DNA of 64,000 nucleotides. Origin: Cyanobium sp. Tous-M-B4 (GTDB lineage: Bacteria > Cyanobacteriota > Cyanobacteriia > PCC-6307 > Cyanobiaceae). Shown piece after piece: positions 1 through 11,033 of the stretch. The translations under genes were made by a program, and so were the position numbers. The notes below the pieces were generated by a model that saw only the letters and a list, made by a program, of their open reading frames with translations, had not been told where the DNA came from and ran no database searches. How positions within the stretch are numbered: position 1 is the first letter of the stretch; every line of letters begins with the position of its first letter. The stretch lies in assembly GCF_024345395.1 (NCBI RefSeq), contig NZ_JAGQBA010000008.1, forward strand, positions 1 through 64,000, given 5' to 3'.

Positions 1-250
1 GAACAACAGCACCGGAGATGATGTTGTTGCCGTACATCAGGGAGCCAGCTACGGGCTCACGGATGCCGTCGATGTCGACAGGGGGTGCGGCGATGAAGGC
101 CACGATGAAGCAGATGGTGGCAGCCAGAAGGCAGGGGATCATCAGCACACCGAACCAGCCCACATAAAGGCGGTTGTTGGTGGAGGTGACCCAGTCGCAA
201 AACTGGTTCCACGCAGAAGCGCCTTGGCGCTGCTGAATAGTGGTTGTCAT
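1..250 (-). CDS. psbA: Photosystem II D1 protein, N-terminal part (cut by window edge)
   Basis: D1 is the photosystem II reaction-centre core subunit of the thylakoid membrane and binds the primary donor chlorophylls, QB and part of the Mn cluster. The 83 visible residues start [20 protein letters not shown] and run through the first transmembrane helix ([19 protein letters not shown]) to the conserved [18 protein letters not shown] loop, which is diagnostic for D1. The start ATG is the complement of 248-250, and the rest of the gene lies beyond the left edge. The residue that separates low-light and high-light D1 forms (position 130) is not in view. Cyanobacteria usually carry several psbA copies, so this may be one of a family. 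Confidence 0.97.
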   Translation of the reverse strand, partial: MTTTIQQRQGASAWNQFCDWVTSTNNRLYVGWFGVLMIPCLLAATICFIVAFIAAPPVDIDGIREPVAGSLMYGNNIISGAVV

Positions 251-510
251 GAGAACGAGAAGAGGGTGTTCCAGAGGAACGGGTATGGAAGGTGGCAAGC
301 CACCAGACGGAATCCCGTCGAGCGCAAGAACATTGCGCAACACAACTGTAACGGAAGATTGCGGCTTTGGTGAGAAGGCTGGTCAGGGGGCGCCAAAGCC
401 CTGCTGATGAAGCCCATAAGTACCGCTGATGTTGGGGTGCGACAGGGCAATCCATAGCCAGCCGGCCAGACCACTGCTAAGCAGAGGACAGCTAAGGATT
501 CGTCTCCGGC
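251..510 (-). promoter_or_regulatory. psbA: psbA upstream region
   Basis: These 260 bases separate the psbA start from the divergent lipoprotein gene at 511. They hold no convincing ORF and presumably contain the psbA promoter and 5' leader. On the minus strand the region just before the ATG is pyrimidine-rich (ends CTTCTCGTTCTC), with no strong Shine-Dalgarno sequence. I cannot place -35/-10 boxes with confidence. Confidence 0.4.
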
Positions 511-867
511 ATGGCCCTGCTCGTTCGATTTAAAGCCCTGCCTATACGGGCCAGCCTGGCCACCACAACCGTGGCCGCAGCCTGCCTGTTCTCTGCTGGC
601 TGTCAGCGGCAACCATCAGCCGAGCTGCAAAAGCTGCAGCAGCGCCAGGAGCAGTTGGAAGTAAAGATTCAGCAGCTTGAGCAGAAGCTCAACACCGTGG
701 CTCCCGGCAACGGGGCCGACCCGGCCGGCAAGCCCCCGGCTGGAGCCATCAAATCACTCACATACCGCAGCGGCACCTCAGACGATCGCCTGCGCATTTA
801 CTGGGCCGACGGCAGCACCACAAACCTGCCTTGCAAGCAGGAGCAGTCCACCTTGGTGTGTGGGTAA
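511..867 (+). CDS. Small lipoprotein with coiled coil
   Basis: A 118-residue predicted lipoprotein. The N-terminus has an Arg/Lys-containing stretch, a hydrophobic core and a lipobox (LFSAGC) with the lipidated Cys at about residue 31. A short Gln/Leu/Glu-rich coiled coil (about 36-63) follows, then a proline/glycine linker. The C-terminal piece (about 80-118) contains YRSGTSDDRLRIYWADGS and two Cys near the end that could form a disulfide. No enzyme motif is visible. It is divergent from psbA and lies upstream of another exported protein. Function is unknown; envelope location is inferred from the lipobox. Confidence 0.75.
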   Translation: MALLVRFKALPIRASLATTTVAAACLFSAGCQRQPSAELQKLQQRQEQLEVKIQQLEQKLNTVAPGNGADPAGKPPAGAIKSLTYRSGTSDDRLRIYWADGSTTNLPCKQEQSTLVCG

Positions 868-926
868 GTCGCCTTGACACTGACAGAGCCGCTGCGTTGA
901 GCTGGATCTGTCACATCCATAAACCC

Positions 927-1352
927 ATGGGTTCACCTTTTGCTTCAGCAGCGGCGTTATTAAGTGCGCGACTGCTGGCGGGGGGCTTATTGGTAGCCAG
1001 TTGCCTGGGCGCTGGCAGCCTGTCATTTTTGAATTCCGCTCCGGCCCGGGCCCAGGCGGAAGCACCCGTTCCATTCAGTGCCGTGCGGGCCCTCAACTTG
1101 GCTCGCAACACCGCAGTTCAGACCAACGGCGGCTTGGGGCTCTACCGACCAGAAAAGTGCATGTTTGAAACGGCGAGCGCCGGCAACAAATGCCTGATCA
1201 GCTCAACCAGTGATGGCTATCTATTTCGCTTCCTTGGCGGAGCACCTGGCTGGCAGCAGCTAAGTCTGGCTGCAACGGTGGAAACCGAAATCCGCGTATC
1301 CAGTGACGGGCGCACCGTCCTTGGCATTGATTACAACGGCGCCCCCCGTTAG
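927..1352 (+). CDS. Secreted hypothetical protein
   Basis: A predicted exported protein of 141 residues. I take the ATG at 927 because it gives a clean signal peptide (hydrophobic stretch LLAGGLLVASCLGAGSLSFL, then a cleavage-like APARAQA). Earlier in-frame starts add a non-signal-like leader. The mature part contains two Cys (in CMFETASAGNKC) and ends with a strand-rich segment. No family is recognised. It ends 4 bases into the convergent aspartoacylase-like gene, so the two genes overlap tail to tail. Confidence 0.65.
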   Translation: MGSPFASAAALLSARLLAGGLLVASCLGAGSLSFLNSAPARAQAEAPVPFSAVRALNLARNTAVQTNGGLGLYRPEKCMFETASAGNKCLISSTSDGYLFRFLGGAPGWQQLSLAATVETEIRVSSDGRTVLGIDYNGAPR

Positions 1353-2299
1353 GCCAGCTGGACAGCAAGGGCTGTCAAAGCTGGCAACCATTCAGACCCA
1401 ACCGGCCAACATTCCCTGCGAGTGAGGCTTAGGGCAATGCCCTTTTCGCCGTAGGCGGCCTCATTTACAAAGACGGGCCAGACGGAATCCCCCGCCAAAT
1501 CCGGCGGCAGGGCCAGGCCAATTTCCTTGCCGCAGGGATCGATAAACACCGGATCTCCCGAACGCAAGGGACGCCAGTCGCGATGCTGTAACGCTGGATG
1601 CAGGCAGGCGGCAGGTGAACCATCTGGATGGCGCGGCAAATCCAGGCTGCCCAGATGGCAATGCACCACAAGCTCAGCCGGCAGCCTTAGGCGGCCTCGC
1701 CGAGCTGCCGCCAACACGGCCAGGGCCGCCTCAACGCCGAGCTGGCTTTGACGGCAGATCGGAGCCTGGATAACCCCCTGGGGCACCGGACCCACCTCGA
1801 TCACCAGGCCGCAGGGCCAGCGCTCAACCAAAAAGCCCGTTTGGGAAGCATCGGCCTCGTGCAAGTAAATCGGCAGCCCCAACTCCCCCTGCAAACCCGC
1901 CGCCAGAGCTAGATCGGCCGGCCTCCGGCCGTAGAGCACCAAGGAGTTACCCATAGCGCTGGTGGTGCTGTGTAGGTCGAGCACCACCAGCGAAGGAGAT
2001 TCAGCATCAGGGCCATGGCAAGCGAGCAGCTGGCGAGCGCGCTGCAGATCAGCTTCGTTTCTCGAGGAATCCGCCAGCAGCTCGGGGGCAAAGCAGCGGT
2101 TTAAATCCCGCTCCACATAGCGCTGATTGGCTTTGTGGGCAGCAGGGTTGCCAAGCACCAGCGCCACATCAAGGCCGTGGCGCTGCAGGGCCTCGGGCTG
2201 GCGGCGCCAGTGCTCCAGCAGCCAGGGGGCGTTGCGTTCATTGCCGTGGGTGCCGGCCACGACCAGCACCTGGGCCGGTTTGACGATTTGGCTGATCAA
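1349..2299 (-). CDS. Probable aspartoacylase (AstE/AspA family zinc deacylase)
   Basis: Member of the succinylglutamate desuccinylase/aspartoacylase family, zinc carboxypeptidase-like enzymes that remove an acyl group from an acylated amino acid. The signature residues are present: zinc ligands H18 and E21 in AGTHGNE, H110 in VVLDLHST, substrate-binding R64/N67/R68 in ERDLNRCF, and the general base E168 in VIEVG. The length of 316 aa fits the family. A gene of this kind is commonly found beside psbA in marine picocyanobacteria. The substrate is not provable from sequence; N-acetylaspartate is only the family default. Confidence 0.88.
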   Translation of the reverse strand: MISQIVKPAQVLVVAGTHGNERNAPWLLEHWRRQPEALQRHGLDVALVLGNPAAHKANQRYVERDLNRCFAPELLADSSRNEADLQRARQLLACHGPDAESPSLVVLDLHSTTSAMGNSLVLYGRRPADLALAAGLQGELGLPIYLHEADASQTGFLVERWPCGLVIEVGPVPQGVIQAPICRQSQLGVEAALAVLAAARRGRLRLPAELVVHCHLGSLDLPRHPDGSPAACLHPALQHRDWRPLRSGDPVFIDPCGKEIGLALPPDLAGDSVWPVFVNEAAYGEKGIALSLTRRECWPVGSEWLPALTALAVQLA

Positions 2300-2316
2300 A
2301 AAGAAGAAGGCCAGAA

Positions 2317-3345
2317 ATGGATTTCAGCCCCAGCCTGACGCAGATTCAGAGCTCTGCCGCCCCCGCAACCATGCCTCCCCCCGCCCCCTTGGTGCGCACG
2401 GCCCGCGCGATCTGGCACTGGCAATGGCACCAGCTCATGGGCGGCCTGGGACCGGCCGATGCAGAGGGCAACTACCGCCGCCCCAGCGGAGCTTTCTCGG
2501 CGCTGCCGCCCCTGCCCAGCGAAGCCGGGGCGGCTGATGGGCACGTGTTGATTGTGGGGCGCAGCTGCCCCTGGGCCCACCGGGCCTGGCTGGTGTGGAG
2601 CCTGCGCCAACTGGGCTGCAGCATCAACCTGGTGGTAGTGGACCCCGATCCAGCCGAGGGGCGCTGGCGCTTTGCCGAGCCCTTCGAGGGCTGCGCCAGC
2701 TTGATCGAGCTCTACCAGCAATCCGGCGCTGATCCGGGGCAGCGGGCCACGGTGCCGGCGCTCTATTCCCGCGGTGAGAGGCGGATCCTGGTTACGGAGA
2801 GCGCCCGGCTGATCGAGCTGCTCAACCGCTGGCCCGCACCAGCAGGGCCCGATCTGGAGCCCCATAACCAGCAGGCAGCCACAGAGAAGTGGCGCGCGCG
2901 GCTGCAGGGCGACGTCAACGACGGGGTGTACCGCTGTGGTTTCGCCCGCACCCAGGCCGCCTACGACCGGGCCGAGGCGGCCTTGTTTGCGGCGCTTCTG
3001 GACGCCAATGGGGCCTTGGAGCAATCTCCTTGGCTAAGTGGGGACCAACTGAGCCTGGCCGATATAGGGCTTTTCCCGACCCTTATCCGGCTGGAGCTGA
3101 TTTATGCGCCCCTGTTCGGTTGCAGCCGCATACCCCTTTGGCAGCTTCCAGCCCTATGGGACTGGCGCCGGCGCTTTTACAGCCTGCCCGGCGTGGCCGA
3201 GACCTGCTTCCCGGAGGCCTGGCGCAGCGATTACTTCGGCGCCCTGTTTCCCCTCCATCCCTCGGGAATCATCCCGGCCGGGCCGCCACTCGCCACACTG
3301 GTGCAAGGCAGACCAGTACAGGAAAGCAGCGAGAACCATCCATGA
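2317..3345 (+). CDS. Glutathione S-transferase, xi class (glutathionyl-hydroquinone reductase-like)
   Basis: A thioredoxin-fold plus all-alpha GST protein of 342 aa. The active-site motif CPWAHRAWLV (Cys84) is that of S-glutathionyl-(hydro)quinone reductases (YqjG/ECM4, xi class). These use a catalytic Cys to reduce glutathionyl-hydroquinones. The downstream block VNDGVYRCGFARTQAAYDRA in the helical domain is also typical. The first ATG (2317) is used; a second Met at codon 19 is possible because the first 20 residues look unstructured. The stop overlaps the next gene (ATGA), so the two are probably co-translated. The physiological quinone substrate is unknown. Confidence 0.88.
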   Translation: MDFSPSLTQIQSSAAPATMPPPAPLVRTARAIWHWQWHQLMGGLGPADAEGNYRRPSGAFSALPPLPSEAGAADGHVLIVGRSCPWAHRAWLVWSLRQLGCSINLVVVDPDPAEGRWRFAEPFEGCASLIELYQQSGADPGQRATVPALYSRGERRILVTESARLIELLNRWPAPAGPDLEPHNQQAATEKWRARLQGDVNDGVYRCGFARTQAAYDRAEAALFAALLDANGALEQSPWLSGDQLSLADIGLFPTLIRLELIYAPLFGCSRIPLWQLPALWDWRRRFYSLPGVAETCFPEAWRSDYFGALFPLHPSGIIPAGPPLATLVQGRPVQESSENHP

Positions 3346-3979
3346 CTGATCCGATATTTGAAGGGGTGTACGGCACCTACACGATTGACGCCACCGACCG
3401 GCGGGAGGTGCTCGGTTACCGCCTTGCCCTCACGGCGGTGGCCGTTGGCCAAGCAGGCCTGCTAGTGCAGTGGCGGCAGCTGGGAGCCGACCAGCTCTGG
3501 CCCTGGATGCTGCTGATGGCTGCGGGGCTGGGCCTAGCTCTGCGCTGGATTCACATTTACTTAGTGCCCTTGCACCGGGCCCTGCAGCTGTTCTGGCTAC
3601 TGGGTTGCCTGGGGGGCCTGGCATTGGCGATCCACAGCGGCCCCGGCGCCATGCTGCCGGCCCTGGCCAGTCAGCCCCTCTGGATTCTGGCCATTGGCCC
3701 CTTTTTCGCGGCCTTGGCGGGGGTTGGCTTCAAGGAATTTTTCTGCTTCAGGCGGCCGGAGGCGATCGGCGTGACCCTGCTACTGCCTACCGCCCTGCTG
3801 GGCCACCTCAGCGGCTTGCTGCCAGGAGCGATCACCACGGCCCTGCTGGCCCTGGAGAGCGGGCTTTTGCTGGTGCTTTGCCTGCGCAAATTTCCCATGC
3901 CCGCCGCGGCAGATGTGGGCGACAAGAGCGTGTTTGCTTACCTCAAAGGCCAAGCTGGCGCAGCTGGGGAGGCTGCACT

Positions 3980-3983
<4 letters not shown>
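3342..3983 (+). CDS. DUF2301 integral membrane protein
   Basis: A 213-residue polytopic membrane protein starting at the ATG that overlaps the previous stop by ATGA. It opens with a short soluble segment (VYGTYTIDATDRREVLGYRLAL), followed by about six hydrophobic helices and a conserved GFKEFFCFRRPEA loop. This matches the DUF2301 family of cyanobacteria and chloroplasts. No transport or enzyme motif is recognisable. It is tightly coupled on both sides: its stop TGA overlaps the TTG start of the ABC-F gene. Function is unknown. Confidence 0.8.
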
Positions 3984-5869
<1,886 letters not shown>

Positions 5870-6074
5870 AACGGGGGGCCTAGCCAGGGCCGGCCGCACC
5901 GCAGAGGACCCTGGGCTCACATTGTTGCCAATCCAACACATCGCCAAAGCTCAGCTCCCGGCGCCATTGGCGCTGCTCAAAGAGGTAGCAAGTGCACCTT
6001 CGGGGCATCGATCAAGATCAGGCGCCCGTAAGGTGAGCCGCGATGAGCTCCGGTCTCAAGTGGCCGGTATCCGA

Positions 6075-6293
6075 ATGAAAAGCATCGACGAGCACATCCA
6101 GAAAGACCAGAGCGAGATCGAGGCAGCCAAAGCAGCTGGCGACCTAGGCAAGGTCCGCCACTTGGAGGAAGAGCTCCAGGGTCTCAAGGAGTTCAAAGAG
6201 CACCATCCCGAGGACAGCCACGACCCAACCCCACTGGAAGTGTTCTGTGACCTGAACCCTTCTGCCCCCGAGTGCCGCGTCTACGACGACTGA
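6075..6293 (+). CDS. cp12: CP12 Calvin-cycle regulator
   Basis: CP12 is a small, mostly disordered protein that redox-dependently links GAPDH and phosphoribulokinase to shut down the Calvin cycle in the dark. The C-terminus NPSAPECRVYDD is its GAPDH-binding signature, with the Cys58/Cys67 pair in FCDLNPSAPEC. I start at the ATG at 6075 (72 aa), because MKSIDEHI matches the usual length; an upstream TTG (5922) would add 51 residues that do not look like CP12. The N-terminal Cys pair and the AWD..VEEL core found in canonical plant-type CP12 are absent here. About 200 bases upstream (5870-6074) contain nothing else I recognise. Confidence 0.9.
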   Translation: MKSIDEHIQKDQSEIEAAKAAGDLGKVRHLEEELQGLKEFKEHHPEDSHDPTPLEVFCDLNPSAPECRVYDD

Positions 6294-6335
6294 ATTGACT
6301 AGGGCTTAATTGCCTACGGCTGAACTGCCTAGGGC
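6291..6335. repeat. Three imperfect 15-bp tandem repeats over the obgE stop codon
   Basis: Three consecutive 15-base units (6291-6305, 6306-6320, 6321-6335) share the consensus TGAAYTGCCTAGGGC. Read on the minus strand they carry the end of obgE (CAG CCC TAG) and two further in-frame copies of that segment, each with its own TAG. The first unit also contains the cp12 stop codon. Confidence 0.8.
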
Positions 6336-7339
6336 TGAACGATGCCGAGCTGCTGCCACACCGCGGCCAGCAGCTGCGGCAAATTTTTGGAGGCAGCAGC
6401 TGAAATAGCCAGAACGGGCAAGCCGCCACGGGCCTGCACCTGCTGGCTCACCTTCTCCACCAGCTCTTCAAGGCTGGCTGGATCGAGCAATTCGATCTTG
6501 TTGAGCACCACCAGGCGGGGCCTCTGGTCGAGCCCATGGCCGTAGGCCGTGAGCTCCCCCTCGACCACGTTCAAGTCGGCGACCACATCCTCCGCGCTGG
6601 AATCGATCAGGTGGATCAGCAGCCGGGTGCGCTCGATGTGGCGTAGGAAGTCGTGCCCCAGCCCTGCCCCCTGGGCCGCTCCAGCGATCAAACCAGGAAT
6701 GTCAGCAAAGACGGTGCCATCACCACTGGGCCGGCGCACCACCCCCAGGTTGGGCACCAGGGTGGTGAAGGGGTAATCGGCGATCTTGGGCCGAGCTGCC
6801 GAAAGCACCGAAATCAAGGTGCTCTTGCCGGCATTGGGCAAACCGATGATGCCAACTTCAGCCAGCAGCTTGAGCTCCAGCTGCAGCAGCCACTCCTCTC
6901 CCTCCCTGCCCTCGGTGAACTTCTCCGGGGCCCGGTTGCGGTTGCTGAGGTAGTGGGCATTGCCCAGGCCGCCGCGGCCGCCAAAGGCCACCAGTAGCTC
7001 CTCACCTGCATCGGTGAGATCGCCTAGCAAAATTGAGGTTCGGGCATCGCGCACCACGGTGCCGCAGGGCACCTTGATCACCAGATGGTTGCCGCTGGCA
7101 CCGGTGCAGCGATTGGGACCGCCCCGGCGACCATCGACCGCCAAAAACTGCCGCTTGTACTTGAAATCCAGCAGGGTCTGGAGGTTGGCGTCAGCCACCA
7201 GCAGCACGTCGGCACCACGGCCGCCATCGCCGCCGGAAGGGCCGCCTGCTGGCACATATTTCTCGCGGCGAAACGCCACGATTCCGTCGCCGCCTCGGCC
7301 GGCCTTGACCGTTACGCGGGCTTGATCGATGAATTGCAT
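6329..7339 (-). CDS. obgE: Obg family GTPase
   Basis: Essential ribosome-associated GTPase involved in 50S maturation and stress control. The 336 aa contain the glycine-rich Obg fold (about 1-158; [27 protein letters not shown] and repeated GGRGG turns). The G domain follows, with G1 GLPNAGKST (about 165), switch region [12 protein letters not shown]3 DIPGLI, G4 NKIE and G5 SAAA. No extra C-terminal OCT domain is present, as in many cyanobacterial Obg proteins. The start is 38 bases from the divergently transcribed ABC ATPase gene. The stop codon lies inside a small tandem repeat listed separately. Confidence 0.97.
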   Translation of the reverse strand: MQFIDQARVTVKAGRGGDGIVAFRREKYVPAGGPSGGDGGRGADVLLVADANLQTLLDFKYKRQFLAVDGRRGGPNRCTGASGNHLVIKVPCGTVVRDARTSILLGDLTDAGEELLVAFGGRGGLGNAHYLSNRNRAPEKFTEGREGEEWLLQLELKLLAEVGIIGLPNAGKSTLISVLSAARPKIADYPFTTLVPNLGVVRRPSGDGTVFADIPGLIAGAAQGAGLGHDFLRHIERTRLLIHLIDSSAEDVVADLNVVEGELTAYGHGLDQRPRLVVLNKIELLDPASLEELVEKVSQQVQARGGLPVLAISAAASKNLPQLLAAVWQQLGIVQP

Positions 7340-7377
7340 TGGAACAAACCTAGGATCGCGCCGTCTGAAGGCCCGTC

Positions 7378-8604
7378 TTGGCAGAGGTTCGCTTCCAGCA
7401 GGTCAGCAAGACCTACCCACCCCGGCGCGGTGGTGATCCGGTGCAGGTGCTGCGCCAGCTGGATCTACAGATTCATGATGGCGAATTTTTGGTGTTGGTT
7501 GGGCCCTCAGGCTGCGGCAAAAGCACCCTGCTGCGTTTACTGGCTGGCCTAGAGCAGCCCAGCCAGGGGGAGATCTTCGTGGGCAATCGGCCGGTGAGCT
7601 CGCTGCGCCCAGCCCAACGGGACGTAGCCATGGTGTTCCAGAGCTATGCGCTCTATCCCCATCTCACGGTGGCCGGCAACATCGGCTTCGGCCTGCGCCG
7701 CAGCCGCAACCGCACGGCCCTTGAGCAGCTTCAAGACAGCCTGCATTTGGCCACCAGGCGGCTGCCAGGGCCCTTGCGGCTGCGCTCACGGCGGGAGGAG
7801 CGCATCGACCAGCGCATCGCCGAGGTAGCGGAAACCCTGGAGCTCGACCAGCTACTCGATCGGCTGCCCAAGGAGCTTTCCGGCGGCCAGAAGCAGCGGG
7901 TTGCCCTGGGCCGGGCCATCGCCCGGGCGCCGGCAGTGTTTTTGATGGACGAACCGCTCAGCAACCTCGACGCCAAGCTGCGCACCGGCACCCGCACCCA
8001 AATCGTTGAGCTGCAGCGACGCCTGGGCACCACCACCCTGTATGTCACCCACGACCAGGTGGAGGCCATGACCATGGGGCACCGGATCGCCGTGCTCAAT
8101 GCTGGAAGGCTGCAGCAGCTCGGCACACCGATGCAGCTCTATCAGTGGCCCGCCAATTTGTTTGTAGCCCAGTTCATCGGCAGCCCGCCCATGAATCTGC
8201 TTCCGGTAACCGCGATAGGTGCGGGCCAGGTGCAGCTGGGCGGCCGCAAGCTGGCGGTTGAAGGTCCCCTCGCCGAGGTGCTGGCATCACGGGCAGGGGA
8301 GGCGCTCACTGGCGGACTGCGGCCCGAGCACTTCCAGCTAGCTCCCGCCACCAACCGCAACCTGCGGGCCGAGGTGAGCCATGGCGAAGCCCTGGGCAAC
8401 GAACAACTGCTCACCTGCCGCCTGGAGGAGGGCGGTCACCTGGTGCAGGTGCGGGTCGGCCCTGAAACAATCCTGCCGCCGGGGGCCAGCCTGAACCTCG
8501 ATATTGATCCCCGAGGCTGGCGCCTGTTTGATGCCAGCGGCGAGGCCCTGCCCCTGCTCCCTGAGCCCGCAAGCCTGGAGCCGACCCTGCCCTATTTCAC
8601 GTAA
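7378..8604 (+). CDS. ABC transporter ATP-binding protein, MalK/UgpC type
   Basis: ATPase of a carbohydrate-importing ABC transporter of the CUT1 type, 408 aa, beginning at a TTG. Visible motifs: Walker [10 protein letters not shown] (about 42), Q-loop FQSYALYP, signature LSGGQKQR (about 167), Walker [13 protein letters not shown] and H-loop [13 protein letters not shown]-terminal regulatory (TOBE/MalK-like) region contains GGLRPEHFQ. There is an insertion of roughly 30 Arg-rich residues between the Q-loop and the signature. No permease or binding-protein gene is adjacent, so it probably serves permeases encoded elsewhere; glucosylglycerol/sucrose (GgtA-like) is one possibility. The 3' end overlaps convergent mutS2 by 13 bases. 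Confidence 0.88.
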   Translation: MAEVRFQQVSKTYPPRRGGDPVQVLRQLDLQIHDGEFLVLVGPSGCGKSTLLRLLAGLEQPSQGEIFVGNRPVSSLRPAQRDVAMVFQSYALYPHLTVAGNIGFGLRRSRNRTALEQLQDSLHLATRRLPGPLRLRSRREERIDQRIAEVAETLELDQLLDRLPKELSGGQKQRVALGRAIARAPAVFLMDEPLSNLDAKLRTGTRTQIVELQRRLGTTTLYVTHDQVEAMTMGHRIAVLNAGRLQQLGTPMQLYQWPANLFVAQFIGSPPMNLLPVTAIGAGQVQLGGRKLAVEGPLAEVLASRAGEALTGGLRPEHFQLAPATNRNLRAEVSHGEALGNEQLLTCRLEEGGHLVQVRVGPETILPPGASLNLDIDPRGWRLFDASGEALPLLPEPASLEPTLPYFT

Positions 8605-11033
8605 ATCACGCTGCAGCCAGCCCCGCCGTCGCCCTGCTCGGCGTCACTCACCCGCTCCACGTAGGGCACCGTTGCCAACCAGGCCCGCAGGCCGCGCTTG
8701 AGTTTGCCCGTGCCGATGCCGTGGATCACCCACACGGGACCATTGGCGGCGCGCAGCCGCTCCTCCAAGGCCGCTTCGGCTTCATGCACCCGCAAGCCGC
8801 GCACATCAACGGTGTTGCGCTCGGAGCGCACATCCGGGCCCGGGCCCCCCAGCCCCCGCTGACCCTTCACCTGCACCCGCACCTCAGGGGGTGAGGGTTT
8901 TTCGCCATGCAGCCCCTCGATACCGGCCAGCTCCAGGGTTAGCCGCATCACCCCACAGCGCACCGTGAGTTCCCGGCCGTCATCAGCGATGGAGAGCACC
9001 TCAGCGGCCTTGCCCAGCGACAACAGCCGCACCCGATCACCAACGGCGGGCATCCAGCCCCGGTGCTCGCGCCGCTCCGGGGTGGGGAGGTGCTGCTGCT
9101 CAAGCGATTTTAGCCGCTGGCCGGCCTGGCGTGCTGTTTCGCCTAGGGCGGCGCTACTAACCTCGCCCCCATCGCGCCCCTGGCGCAGCCTCCTGATGAT
9201 GCGCTTCACCTCGTTCTGTCCCTGACGAATCGAGCGCTCCAACTGCTGGCGCCGCTGTTCCTGTAGCTCGGCGCTCTGCTGGGTCTGCTGTTGCCAGCGC
9301 AGCAGCAACTCCTCGTGCAACAGCTCGGTGCGGGCCAGTAGGGCGGCTGCCTCCTCGGCGGCCTCCTGCTGGCGTTGACGCTGATTTTCCAGGCCGGCGA
9401 TCACCTGGTTCACCTCGCCCTCGCCGAGGGGCTCCAGCTGGGCGGCGGCGAGCTCCAGCACCGGCTCCCCCAGCCCCAGCCGGCGGGCAATCGCCAGGGC
9501 GTTGCTGCGCCCCGGGATACCCCACTGCAGCCGGTAGGTGGGCGAGAGGGTGTCCACATCGAAGGCCACCGAAGCGTTCTCGAAGCGTGGGTCGGCGTAT
9601 TTGAGCGCCTTGAGCTCACCAAAGTGGGTAGTAGCGATCGTGAGCCGGGCCCGATCGGCCAGGTGCTTGAGCAAAGCCGTGGCCAGGGCCGAACCCTCAA
9701 GGGGATCGGTGCCAGCCCCCACCTCATCGAGCAGCACCAGGGAGGCGCCGCCAGCCGCGCCAGACCCCGGAAGAGCTTCGAGGATGCGGGCGATGCGGCG
9801 GATGTGGCCGCTGAAGGTGGAGAGGTTTTGTTGCAGCGATTGCTCATCGCCGATGTCAGCCAGCACCTGGCTGCACCAGGGCAGCCGCGGCGTGCCGCTG
9901 CAGGGCAAAAACAGGCCAGCCCGAGCCATAAGAGCCGCCAAGCCGACGCTTTTGAGAGTCACGGTTTTACCGCCGGTGTTGGGGCCGGTGATCGCCACCA
10001 CCCGCAGCTCCGCTGCCACCAGCAGGCTCACGGGCACCACCGCATGGCCGCCCTGACGCCGCTGCTGCCAAAGCAGCAGGGGGTGGCGCAGCTCACGCAG
10101 CTCGAAGGGCGCGCTGGGGTCGTCTGCCAGCTCCGGGCGTACCGCCCCTAACCATTGGCCGTAGCGCGCCCGGGCCACCCCCGCATCCAGACGCACCAGC
10201 ACCTGCTGGAGTGCGGCCAGAGCTTCAGCCTCCTCGCCCACCTGGGCGCTCAGGTCCGTCAGCACGGCCCGCTCCAGTTCCCGCTCGCGCCCCTCCAGGT
10301 CGCGTATGCGATTGCCCAGGGCAATCACCGCCTGGGGTTCGATAAACACCGTTTGTCCCGAAGCCGAGCTGTCGTGCACCAGCCCTGGCAACTGAGCGGC
10401 AGCGCCAGCCTTCACAGCCAGGACGGGACGGCCGTTGCGCTCCGAGATCACCGTGTCCTGGAGCATGGCGCCGCAGCGGCGCATCAGCTCCTGCAGTCGA
10501 TCACGCCGATCTGAGCGGGCCCCAAGCAGCTGGCGCCGCAATCCCTCCAGGGGCGGACTGGCCCGATCCGCCACCCGGCCGCCCTCTTCAAGGCAAAAAT
10601 GCAGCCGCTGCTCCAGCTCCGGCAGGGTGCGCAGCTCGGCCACCAGGGCCGTACAGACGGGCCGCAGCTGGGGATCGTCGATCTGGCGCCGGAGCCGGCG
10701 GGCCGCAGCCAGGGTGGTGGCCAGGGCCAACAACTCCTCGCCCGGAGCCGTGCCGCCCTTGGCGCAGAGGGTCACCAGCGCCGCGATATCGGCAACTCCC
10801 TGAAAACTCAATCCCCCCTCCAGCAGCCCGTCGAGGCCAAGCAGCTCGGTGGTTTCAGCGAGCAAGCGGCGGCTGGCAGCGAGGCAAGCGGGCAGGGCCA
10901 GCTCCAGGCAGGCACAGCGGCCTGGAGCTGTGCTGGCGAAGCTGGCCAGCTGCTCTGCGAGCCGCGGCCACTCGAGCAGCTCCAGGGCCTCCTGCTGAAT
11001 TGGGGCCAATGGGGGGGCAGTGACGTCGTTCAC
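8592..11033 (-). CDS. mutS2: Endonuclease MutS2
   Basis: MutS2 is a MutS paralogue without the mismatch-recognition domain. It is linked to suppression of recombination and/or rescue of collided ribosomes. The 813 aa show a core and clamp region, the ATPase domain with Walker A GPNTGGKT (about 350) and LLDEVGAGTDPLEGSALA, and a long Gln/Glu-rich coiled coil. A C-terminal Smr nuclease domain (about 735-813) contains VDVRGLRVHEAE and VIHGIGTGKLKRGL. The start is GTG at 11033, overlapping the upstream VOC gene stop (GTGA), which implies translational coupling. Confidence 0.95.
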   Translation of the reverse strand: MNDVTAPPLAPIQQEALELLEWPRLAEQLASFASTAPGRCACLELALPACLAASRRLLAETTELLGLDGLLEGGLSFQGVADIAALVTLCAKGGTAPGEELLALATTLAAARRLRRQIDDPQLRPVCTALVAELRTLPELEQRLHFCLEEGGRVADRASPPLEGLRRQLLGARSDRRDRLQELMRRCGAMLQDTVISERNGRPVLAVKAGAAAQLPGLVHDSSASGQTVFIEPQAVIALGNRIRDLEGRERELERAVLTDLSAQVGEEAEALAALQQVLVRLDAGVARARYGQWLGAVRPELADDPSAPFELRELRHPLLLWQQRRQGGHAVVPVSLLVAAELRVVAITGPNTGGKTVTLKSVGLAALMARAGLFLPCSGTPRLPWCSQVLADIGDEQSLQQNLSTFSGHIRRIARILEALPGSGAAGGASLVLLDEVGAGTDPLEGSALATALLKHLADRARLTIATTHFGELKALKYADPRFENASVAFDVDTLSPTYRLQWGIPGRSNALAIARRLGLGEPVLELAAAQLEPLGEGEVNQVIAGLENQRQRQQEAAEEAAALLARTELLHEELLLRWQQQTQQSAELQEQRRQQLERSIRQGQNEVKRIIRRLRQGRDGGEVSSAALGETARQAGQRLKSLEQQHLPTPERREHRGWMPAVGDRVRLLSLGKAAEVLSIADDGRELTVRCGVMRLTLELAGIEGLHGEKPSPPEVRVQVKGQRGLGGPGPDVRSERNTVDVRGLRVHEAEAALEERLRAANGPVWVIHGIGTGKLKRGLRAWLATVPYVERVSDAEQGDGGAGCSVIYVK

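Noticed and set aside
2296-3024. 242-codon minus-strand frame opposite the GST gene
   Set aside because: Antisense to a clearly conserved enzyme; Gly/Ala/Arg-rich composition is typical of high-GC shadow frames.
9375-10151. 258-codon plus-strand frame opposite mutS2
   Set aside because: Antisense to well-conserved MutS2 ATPase and coiled-coil sequence, with no domain of its own.
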